From: an uncultured Kiloniellaceae bacterium
GTDB taxonomy: Bacteria; Pseudomonadota; Alphaproteobacteria; Kiloniellales; Kiloniellaceae
NCBI GenBank assembly: GCA_947493695.1
Contig: CANLSF010000002.1
Coordinates: 868,001 to 932,000, forward strand
Direction: 5' to 3'
DNA: 64,000 bases
The notes under the pieces are model-generated. The model was not told where the DNA came from and searched no databases. It was given only the letters and a program-made list of their open reading frames with translations. Positions 54,677 to 61,327 of the stretch are shown one piece after another. A program made the translations under genes and the position numbers. Every line of letters starts with the position of its first letter. Position 1 is the first letter of the stretch.

Positions 54677-54782
54677 ATTTCACTTTATTATTTTATTTAA
54701 TGAATTTTGTGACGAATACTTTAAGTATAGCTAGATTATTTTCTTCACAAAACTGGATTTGATACCAACGTATTTCCAACAC

Positions 54783-55307
54783 CTACGCGGGCATGGGGAG
54801 CACAAGAGGCTCCACCACGCCATACATTCTCGCCTCGCCCATACTATTGTGCGCAGCAACAAGGCGCCCGTTTAAGCACAATGCATTGTCTGCCAAACGC
54901 ACCATTAGAGGATTCGGACTCAACCAAGGGCCCGCAGACCTCATCAAGCTGGCGACTTGTCCAACTCTGGACGGATTAAGCGCCGAAAGGTATATGAGCC
55001 CGGCCGCCGCACTTCGACTTACACCCGCCATACAATGAATTAGCACGCGATCCTTAGACCCCCAGCGCTGCGCCAATTCAACGATTGCTTGGACATGCCC
55101 GAGTGAAGGTGCGACGTAAGGGCGATCAAACTCCGAAGCATCGGATGCGATGTCATGAACCCAAATCGTCTCATGGGCCTCAACGCTGTCTACACGCGGC
55201 AGATTAAAATTTGACGCCGGATCCATAAGACTCAGTACGAAACGAGGTCGCAGGTCTTCAATCTGTTCACGAGCAAACCAATACGAAGTAATAATGATTT
55301 GCCCCAT
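54783..55307 (-). CDS. Dual-specificity/tyrosine phosphatase-like protein
   Basis: This protein is about 174 residues long, from ATG 55307 (MGQIIITSYW). The phosphatase P-loop is HCMAGVSRS (C-x5-R) preceded by RVLIHC, and a general-acid-type aspartate lies upstream in VHDIASD. The family dephosphorylates Tyr/Ser/Thr or other phosphoesters. The stop of the preceding small gene and this start share one base (TGATG), so translation is coupled. Confidence 0.7.
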   Translation of the reverse strand: MGQIIITSYWFAREQIEDLRPRFVLSLMDPASNFNLPRVDSVEAHETIWVHDIASDASEFDRPYVAPSLGHVQAIVELAQRWGSKDRVLIHCMAGVSRSAAAGLIYLSALNPSRVGQVASLMRSAGPWLSPNPLMVRLADNALCLNGRLVAAHNSMGEARMYGVVEPLVLPMPA

Positions 55308-55519
55308 CAATCGGCTCTCGGTGAAAGTTGCTTTAACCAACTTTGAACATCGGCGCGGTTGTCCCGTACGACCTGCCGCGGCCCACCGGCCTGTAGGTAT
55401 CCACTACCATCAATGCGACGCACAGCAATTTCCCAACGGTTTCCGTCTCGATCGAGGCGCACAAAGACGGCTTCAAATCCAAGAGCTCTACCGAAAATGC
55501 AAGGCTCTTCGATTGCCAC
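55307..55519 (-). CDS. Small hypothetical protein coupled to the phosphatase
   Basis: This protein is about 70 residues long, from GTG 55519; the start is uncertain because no ribosome site is seen. It contains a beta-hairpin-like segment (FEAVFVRLDRDGNRWEIAVRR) and no known motif. It ends in TGATG with the phosphatase start, implying joint production. Confidence 0.5.
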   Translation of the reverse strand: MAIEEPCIFGRALGFEAVFVRLDRDGNRWEIAVRRIDGSGYLQAGGPRQVVRDNRADVQSWLKQLSPRAD

Positions 55520-55723
55520 CAGGCGACTTGCTTTTTGACTCCTATTCAGTGCTTTCAGTTCAATCTCCTATGCCGTTTGTGAGGTTCTAAAATCTATGCC
55601 GCGCATCAGTTGTTCCAAACCGCGCTTAGCTAATTCGACACCAACGTTCGACTTCTGCAGAACAGGCGTAATCAAATAGCGCTCACGTTTAAGGGCTAGG
55701 TGTTCAACAAGCCAAACTGCGGT

Positions 55724-56203
55724 TTAGCTCTCCCCGCCGGGTGTCCATGTTTCATTCACGGTCCGCACGGTGTTTTCGAGATCAACCACATCGCCCGCGC
55801 AGTATGTACCTGCGTATGACTCCACGGGAATTAACTGAAGCCATTTCGGAATGTCAGGATCGAGAAGCCCAGGCTTTGGCTCAATAGGTCCTGATCGATT
55901 CTTGTAATAGAGATCCCCTCGGAACGATCTGCAATCAGCATCGCGGTCTCCAAACCATGTGACGATCGCTGCAGTGCCCGTTTTGTAATTTGAGGTTGCT
56001 GAGTTCATCCGGTCAGGTACGCGTTGAGTGGCGGAGTATTTGATACGCTGCTCCAACAGTTCATAGTCAGAAGCAGTAAAATACGACACAACAACACCTC
56101 CGTCCGAGCTCACGCTGGTCTCAAAAACCTGGGCAGCCAATGGCGCTGGGTGAGTTGAGATTGCAAACATCAGTAAAACTGTTACCTCGCCAATCCCACG
56201 CAT
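55724..56203 (-). CDS. Secreted hypothetical protein
   Basis: This protein is about 159 residues long, from ATG 56203 (MRGIGEVTVLLMF). A Sec signal peptide is evident, with probable cleavage after LAA. The mature protein has three cysteines and no recognised domain. The longer frame to 56257 would put the signal inside. It is placed between the phosphatase pair and the regulator genes. Function is unknown. Confidence 0.5.
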   Translation of the reverse strand: MRGIGEVTVLLMFAISTHPAPLAAQVFETSVSSDGGVVVSYFTASDYELLEQRIKYSATQRVPDRMNSATSNYKTGTAAIVTWFGDRDADCRSFRGDLYYKNRSGPIEPKPGLLDPDIPKWLQLIPVESYAGTYCAGDVVDLENTVRTVNETWTPGGES

Positions 56204-56378
56204 TCTCTTACGCCTATTGGCGACCACATTTGGTGTTATGGAACTGAAATCTCTCAAGCTTCACTACCTCTCTCTGTTATTGCGGTTAATGCTTCGATAC
56301 CGGCCCATCGACCCAGATACATGCGATCAGACACGACCGATTAACCCTTAATTCGAATGCAGGTTTTCGTAGTCTTAG

Positions 56379-56720
56379 TCATCCCGATGACCCCTCCTTG
56401 TCCTCTTTTGTCGCCCTCCTACGCGCCTGGTATTTTTGTGGAACTCCATTGGCGTCGTAGCGGTCAGGCCAAATGATACGAGGCTCGACGTCTAATGCTT
56501 CTGCAATAACTAGCTCCATATTGGGCCAGGCAGTGCGGAGAGTTCGTCCTGCTGCAGTCGGAGAATAGCCGTGCTCGCGCGACAGAGAGGCAAGAGACCA
56601 GCCACGCAACTCAAGCTCCATTTTGATTCGAGCGGGATGCCAACCGGCATTCTCGATCAAGAGAGATTCTTCTTGATCGAGAACATTTTTTCGTGCTAAT
56701 GATTGTTTATTCGTATTCAT
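56379..56720 (-). CDS. Nlp/Ner-type helix-turn-helix regulator
   Basis: This protein is about 113 residues long, from ATG 56720. WHPARIKMELELRGWSLASL, then HGYSPTAAGRTLR and IIWPDRYD match the Nlp/SfsB family of sugar-fermentation/Ner-like phage regulators. It is divergent from the CI-type repressor with a 49-base gap that holds an operator-like palindrome. It is probably the Cro-like or Ner-like partner controlling early island genes. Confidence 0.75.
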   Translation of the reverse strand: MNTNKQSLARKNVLDQEESLLIENAGWHPARIKMELELRGWSLASLSREHGYSPTAAGRTLRTAWPNMELVIAEALDVEPRIIWPDRYDANGVPQKYQARRRATKEDKEGSSG

Positions 56721-56724
56721 ATCG

Positions 56725-56739
56725 GCCGTCTTATACGGC
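56725..56739. promoter_or_regulatory. Operator-like palindrome between the divergent regulators
   Basis: GCCGT and ACGGC form a perfect palindrome with a 5-base centre. It lies in the 49-base gap between the regulator genes, where a lytic/lysogenic-type switch would bind. Confidence 0.55.
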
Positions 56740-56769
56740 TTTAATGTGTATTTGTCAATCAGAACGCGT

Positions 56770-57483
56770 ATGGTCGAAGCAATAATTCCCCGACGTGGGC
56801 GCACGCCAAAAACGCCTCCTCCGGCTCTCACAGCAAGACTGGTCCAGGCTCGCCGCACGATTGGAGCAACGCAAAAAGAGCTCGCAAAGCAGCTCGGCTG
56901 CGCTTGGCGCAGCGTGCAGGACTACGAGCAGGGCAAAGCCGTGCCAGGCGGGCAGGTGCTTGCTAGCTACGGGGAACTTGGTGTTGACCTCAACTGGCTA
57001 CTAAACGGCACAGATGCGATTGAGACTTCTCGCGATGGCGATTTTATTAGAGTTCCAAATTTCCAGTTGAGCGATATAGACGCTGATTTCAGCGCTGCTG
57101 CTTCAGCTTCATCGTTGGTTCAACTCAATGAATCTTGGCTTGAAGAACTCATTAGCAACGCTCCTGGAGAAATCGACGCATCGCAAACGGCATCCATAAC
57201 TGTTGAAGACGACGCCATGGCGCCTGAAATACCTAATGGGTCGCTGGTTATTTTCGACACCTGTCCCGTTCGACCAGCGCACCCTGGGCTTTATGTAATG
57301 CCTCTAACTGGTCAACTCGCTGTCAGACTGATCAGGGCCAATCTTGACGGTCACCGGGAAATCATCGAACTCAGACACCCGGCACGACCGATCGTTATCG
57401 ACAACTCTCGCAAGGCTCTGCCGAATGCATATCGGGTAATTACGACACTGTCAGCACAAGTGTATTCGAAGGACGTGCTTTAA
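56770..57483 (+). CDS. CI/S24-type repressor without catalytic serine
   Basis: This protein is about 237 residues long, from ATG 56770. It has an HTH (RRTIGATQKELAKQLG, then WRSVQDYEQG) and a C-terminal S24/LexA-like domain. The self-cleavage serine, normally DSM, is A149 in DDAMAPEIPNG, and the general-base lysine of the LxVK motif is R186 (LAVRLI). So it cannot autoproteolyse; induction must use anti-repression or dimerisation control. That is typical of satellites that respond to a helper phage, not to DNA damage. A GTG at 56746 is an alternative start. Confidence 0.8.
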   Translation: MVEAIIPRRGRTPKTPPPALTARLVQARRTIGATQKELAKQLGCAWRSVQDYEQGKAVPGGQVLASYGELGVDLNWLLNGTDAIETSRDGDFIRVPNFQLSDIDADFSAAASASSLVQLNESWLEELISNAPGEIDASQTASITVEDDAMAPEIPNGSLVIFDTCPVRPAHPGLYVMPLTGQLAVRLIRANLDGHREIIELRHPARPIVIDNSRKALPNAYRVITTLSAQVYSKDVL

Positions 57484-57484
57484 A

Positions 57485-57508
57485 AACTGAAGCAGGTTTT
57501 TTTATAGA
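57485..57508. terminator. Terminator-like hairpin with T-run
   Basis: AAAACTG and CAGGTTTT form a short imperfect stem followed by a T run, between the convergent repressor and integrase genes. Confidence 0.4.
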
Positions 57509-57526
57509 GTTCCATCGACGCTCAAC

Positions 57527-59074
57527 TCACGGCAAGGCAGCTTCCTGGGCCTTCAAACATAACCCTGGATATCGGATCTGTTTCATCGCGCGGTCCAGTG
57601 CCGCCAAGGAATATCCCGAGCCATACCCACCTGAAACGGATCCATCCGAATGGCCCTGTAATGCATCGACGACCGCCTTATCCAAGCCGCAATCGCGACC
57701 AGCATCCTTAAAACTGTGACGGAAACTATGGAATACCTTTTTGGAATCTGTAATTCCGATCTTCTCCCGGACAAACCGCCCGAACCACTTGCTGAATGCA
57801 TGAGAGTACCGACCCCGATACGGTCTCAATTCAAAAACCATTTTTGTATTGCGAGATCTAACATAATCGAGAAACCCAAACTCGATAAGTCTGGGATGCA
57901 ACGGAACCCGGCGAACTGAATTCCGATTTTTCAAGGTCTGGCCCTCTTCAATCTCCGCGATATTCAGATAGTGAGTACCATCATGTTCTTGGACATCGCT
58001 CGTGTATAACTGCGCCAATTCCTCAAGCCGGGCTCCGGTGAACAATCCCAGCAATGGAAGCCAGGACTTTTCATCGTTCCGAGCGGTAAAGATGGGGTTG
58101 GAAAAGATCAGGTTCAGATCCTCTATCGAGTAAGGAAGGCGCTTTTTGCTGGCTTTACCCTTCGGAACCTTCACCCCACGTGCGGGGTTTACCGCTATGA
58201 GATCATTCTTAACGGCATATTCGAGGGTCACTGAGACAACGGATAGCGCCTTATTGATCGAAGCCCCGGAGAGGGTTTCGTGATCCCCCTTAAGCTCAGC
58301 GAGTTTACGCAGGCTTAGCTTTCGTTGTTCCCCAAAGATGTGTTTGGGCCGTCTCAAAAGGAGGTTCTTGTACTCGACAATCATCCCCTTGGTGACGGAA
58401 CGAATCGGTATGTCCGCGCCATGGATCGCACAAAAATCACTAATCGATTTCCGGTATTCTTGCTCAGTCCGATCTCTCGGCTGAGCTTCTTTTAAGTAAA
58501 GCTCAAACACGTCCAACAATCTTGGACCATCACCGGGTTTGACCTTCTGCCGCTTACTCTCCAACCGTTCCAGTACCGGCGGGCGCGAAATCACGTGAGC
58601 ATTATAATGTTCGTCAAAACAGTGGCTCCGCAGAACCTCATAATCGGGCCAGTCTTGTTCGATCTTTGGGCCCAACTTGGTCCAATCCATCCGATCCAGA
58701 TACTTCTGTATGGATTCGTCTAATCCGGCTTCAGAATATATCGGCCCATAAACCTCGTCTGTGAAATCCTGATCAAAGTCGGTGACTTCGGCGGTTTGCT
58801 CCATTTGTACCTGGAAATCCATTGACCAGCTCATGGCAATCTGTTCCAGCTGATCATCTGAATATCGTCGGTAACTTCCAGATCGGATGTCATCGATGAT
58901 CTGATTTGTTTCAGCCAAATGAGGCAGGATTAGCTTTTCAGCTTCCGTTCGGGAAGCCGTGTCCAGCGACACTTTCCACTCCCGTTTACCCACAATTTCA
59001 CGACAATCCTCGGGAACAGCCCGACGGAAATAATAGATCCCGGATTTGTGCTTGAACGGCTTGGACATAGCCAT
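57527..59074 (-). CDS. int: Tyrosine recombinase (island integrase)
   Basis: This protein is about 515 residues long, from ATG 59074. The N-terminal arm-binding domain (KHKSGIYYFRRAVPEDC) is of the DUF6538 kind. The catalytic set is complete: R in FTGARLEE, HxxR in FRHSF, H in LQGHS and tyrosine in GYSLAAL. It begins 87 bases from the tRNA end, and two TTTTGTACCA repeats overlap its ribosome-site and start, so it likely represses its own translation or transcription. A TTG at 59140 is less likely. Confidence 0.88.
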   Translation of the reverse strand: MAMSKPFKHKSGIYYFRRAVPEDCREIVGKREWKVSLDTASRTEAEKLILPHLAETNQIIDDIRSGSYRRYSDDQLEQIAMSWSMDFQVQMEQTAEVTDFDQDFTDEVYGPIYSEAGLDESIQKYLDRMDWTKLGPKIEQDWPDYEVLRSHCFDEHYNAHVISRPPVLERLESKRQKVKPGDGPRLLDVFELYLKEAQPRDRTEQEYRKSISDFCAIHGADIPIRSVTKGMIVEYKNLLLRRPKHIFGEQRKLSLRKLAELKGDHETLSGASINKALSVVSVTLEYAVKNDLIAVNPARGVKVPKGKASKKRLPYSIEDLNLIFSNPIFTARNDEKSWLPLLGLFTGARLEELAQLYTSDVQEHDGTHYLNIAEIEEGQTLKNRNSVRRVPLHPRLIEFGFLDYVRSRNTKMVFELRPYRGRYSHAFSKWFGRFVREKIGITDSKKVFHSFRHSFKDAGRDCGLDKAVVDALQGHSDGSVSGGYGSGYSLAALDRAMKQIRYPGLCLKAQEAALP

Positions 59075-59096
59075 TTTTGTACCACCTTTTGTACCA
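59075..59096. promoter_or_regulatory. Paired TTTTGTACCA repeats, candidate integrase arm sites (right end)
   Basis: Copies at 59075-59084 and 59087-59096 are two bases apart and cover the start of int. The left-end copies are at 21829-21851. Confidence 0.6.
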
Positions 59097-59159
59097 GCGC
59101 CGAAACGACAAACGCTGAAATTACAACAAGTTGAGTACAATCAATGGCTTGAAAAGGAA

Positions 59160-59179
59160 ATGGCGCGCCCGTAGGGATT
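59160..59179. repeat. Right attachment site (20-bp direct repeat)
   Basis: Identical to 21750-21769. It comprises the last bases (CCA end and acceptor/T-arm) of tRNA-Arg(ACG), so integration restores an intact tRNA. Confidence 0.88.
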
Positions 59180-59236
59180 CGAACCCCAAACCTCCTGATT
59201 CGTAGTCAGGTGCTCTATCCAGTTGAGCTACGGGCA
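59161..59236 (-). tRNA. tRNA-Arg (anticodon ACG)
   Basis: A full cloverleaf of 76 bases with encoded CCA. The acceptor is GTGCCCG/CGGGCGC with one G-U pair, the D-loop is GCTCAACTGGATAGAGC, the anticodon loop is CTACGAA (ACG), and the T-arm has GGTTCGAATCCC-type pairing. It is the integration site of the island. Confidence 0.95.
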
Positions 59237-59678
59237 CGCCGAGCAACCGAGGTTGCAGCTTCTTGGTGAAGCGGGGCGGACACTACTTTAAGCCTGCCGT
59301 TGGTGCAAGCCCCAGAATGACAGAAAATTTACGATCACTTTCCGCCCATGTTTTCGGCGAAGAAATGGCGAATTTCTGCGCAGAACTCGACCCAAGACAG
59401 GCTTACTACACATGCTTCCCAGCGCGGCTGCACATTCTCTACATAAGAAAAAGTCGCATTTCCGCCCCAAAGAAATGAGCCACATCCCATACCGTTCGAA
59501 TGAGGCAGAGAACAGGCTCCGCACATCAGTAATGGCGATTCTAGGAAACAGAAATTCTAATGCTGTCGAATAATACCTTTTTTGCCGATAGTCTTAGCAG
59601 CTAGCGTTCGCCATAACGGGATCTGAGCCCGGGGCGCGACGCCCACGAATAATAAGGCAACATTTCGGTAGGAGGCTT
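59237..59678. other. Intergenic region upstream of the sarcosine oxidase operon
   Basis: No gene is supported in 442 bases. It should hold the promoter of the sox operon. AGGAGG lies at 59671-59676. Confidence 0.5.
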
Positions 59679-59723
59679 ATGGGCGGCAGGTCTGCCCATA
59701 CCGAAAGGCGGGAATTCATTAAA

Positions 59724-60986
59724 ATGGGTAACTATTCGGTTTTCTCTCTGGTCAAGAATGCAATGACCGGACACCAAAACTGGCAGCGTGCCTGGCGTTC
59801 ACCGGCCCCCAAGCCGGAGTACGACGTCATCATCGTCGGTGGCGGCGGGCACGGCTTGGCCACGGCCTACTACCTCGCCAAAGAGCACGGCATCACCAAT
59901 GTTGCGGTGATAGAAAAGGGCTGGTTGGGCGGTGGGAACGTTGGGCGTAATACAACGATCGTACGCTCAAACTACATGCTGCCTGCCAATACCCGTTTTT
60001 ACGAATGGAGCATGAAGCTATGGGAGGGCTTGTCCCAGGACCTGAACTATAATGTCATGTTCTCCTCCCGCGGTGTTTTGAACCTGGCCCACACCCCGGC
60101 CCAGATTGATGCCTTTGCCCGCCGGGGTAATTCCATGCGTCTGCAAGGTGTTGACGCCGAGCTGCTCGATAGGGATCAGGTGGCTCGAATGGTTCCAGGT
60201 CTCGACGTGTCGGAAAGCGCCCGTTTTCCAATCATCGGAGGACTCTGCCAACCGCGCGGCGGCACGGCGCGGCATGACGCCGTTGCCTGGGGTTACGCCC
60301 GAGGGGCCAGCGACCGGGGCGTCGATATCATCGAGCAATGCGAGACTACCGGTTTCCTCTTTGATGAAACGGGAAAAGTCACCGGAGTCAAAACCACACG
60401 TGGCGATATTCGGGCAGCCAAGGTGGGAGTCGCGGTCGCCGGCAATACAAGCAATGTCCTGCGCACGGCCGGTGTGAACAGTCTTCCAATCGAAAGCCAT
60501 GTCTTGCAGGCCTTCGTTTCCGAGCCGCTGAAACCCCTGATCGACACGGTGGTGACCTTCGGCGCCGGGCATCTTTATATCTCCCAGTCGGACAAGGGCG
60601 GGCTTGTATTCGGCGGAGATATCGACGGCTACAACTCCTACGCTCAGCGCGGTAATCTGCCGATTGTCGAACATGTCGCCTCGATGGCCGTGGCCATGTT
60701 TCCGAACCTCAGCCGCCTGCGCGTGTTGCGCCACTGGGGCGGCATCATGGATATGTCCATGGACGGCAGTCCGATCATCACGACCGGGCCTCTTGACGGC
60801 CTCTACCTTAACGCCGGCTGGTGTTACGGCGGCTTCAAGGCGACGCCTGCTTCGGGTTGGTGTTTCGCCTGGACCATCGCAAAAAACCAGCCGCACGCAC
60901 TCAACGCAGACTTCACCCTGGAGCGTTTCCATCAGGGCCGGACCATCGACGAGCGCGGCGCAGGACCGCAGCCTCGCCTGCATTGA
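59724..60986 (+). CDS. soxB: Sarcosine oxidase beta subunit (SoxB)
   Basis: This protein is about 420 residues long. ATG 59724 (MGNYSVFSLVKN) matches the usual start of the family, though ATG 59679 has the better AGGAGG. The FAD Rossmann motif is DVIIVGGGGHGLATAYYLA. RHDAVAWGY contains the histidine where heterotetrameric sarcosine oxidases attach FMN covalently. With the other subunits it oxidises sarcosine to glycine, hydrogen peroxide and 5,10-methylene-tetrahydrofolate. It leads soxB-soxD-soxA. Confidence 0.93.
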   Translation: MGNYSVFSLVKNAMTGHQNWQRAWRSPAPKPEYDVIIVGGGGHGLATAYYLAKEHGITNVAVIEKGWLGGGNVGRNTTIVRSNYMLPANTRFYEWSMKLWEGLSQDLNYNVMFSSRGVLNLAHTPAQIDAFARRGNSMRLQGVDAELLDRDQVARMVPGLDVSESARFPIIGGLCQPRGGTARHDAVAWGYARGASDRGVDIIEQCETTGFLFDETGKVTGVKTTRGDIRAAKVGVAVAGNTSNVLRTAGVNSLPIESHVLQAFVSEPLKPLIDTVVTFGAGHLYISQSDKGGLVFGGDIDGYNSYAQRGNLPIVEHVASMAVAMFPNLSRLRVLRHWGGIMDMSMDGSPIITTGPLDGLYLNAGWCYGGFKATPASGWCFAWTIAKNQPHALNADFTLERFHQGRTIDERGAGPQPRLH

Positions 60987-61018
60987 CCTAACTTTTTCGT
61001 ACTCCGAGGCTTTTTTCT

Positions 61019-61327
61019 ATGCGTATTCCCTGTCCCATCTGTGGCGAACGTGATGTCGGCGAATTCACCTATGGCGGCGACGCGACGCTCAGCCGCCCCG
61101 CAATGGACGAAACCGATACGTCGGTCTGGAACCGTTTCGTGTATGATCGCGAAAATCCGCGTGGCCCCCATCTCGAATACTGGCAACACACCGGTGGCTG
61201 CCGGGCCTGGTTCAAATTGCAGCGCAACGTCCTGACCCACGAAGTAGGTGCTTGCGAACTGGTGGGCCCCTGGTCCGGATCACCAGGCAAAGACGTGCCT
61301 GCCGAACAGAAAGGGCCGGTGAAATGA
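61019..61327 (+). CDS. soxD: Sarcosine oxidase delta subunit (SoxD)
   Basis: This 102-residue zinc-binding subunit has CPICGERDVGEF at the N-terminus (C-x2-C), then QHTGGCRAWFKLQRN. It stabilises the tetramer. It overlaps soxA by four bases (ATGA). Confidence 0.92.
   Translation: MRIPCPICGERDVGEFTYGGDATLSRPAMDETDTSVWNRFVYDRENPRGPHLEYWQHTGGCRAWFKLQRNVLTHEVGACELVGPWSGSPGKDVPAEQKGPVK

Larger units (their letters stand above)
21750..59179. mobile_element. 37.4-kb genomic island in tRNA-Arg(ACG), phage-satellite-like core with defence cargo
   Basis: The boundaries are an exact 20-bp direct repeat (21750-21769 and 59160-59179); the right copy is the 3' end of tRNA-Arg(ACG). A tyrosine integrase with full catalytic residues lies next to the tRNA and is transcribed away from it. 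Inside are a divergent CI/Nlp regulator pair and a primase-helicase, the typical left arm of a phage satellite or integrative element. The rest is cargo: the Ssp-like system, the giant-protein cassette, and wrecks of older elements. Conjugation and virion genes are absent, so mobility would need a helper. Confidence 0.88.
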
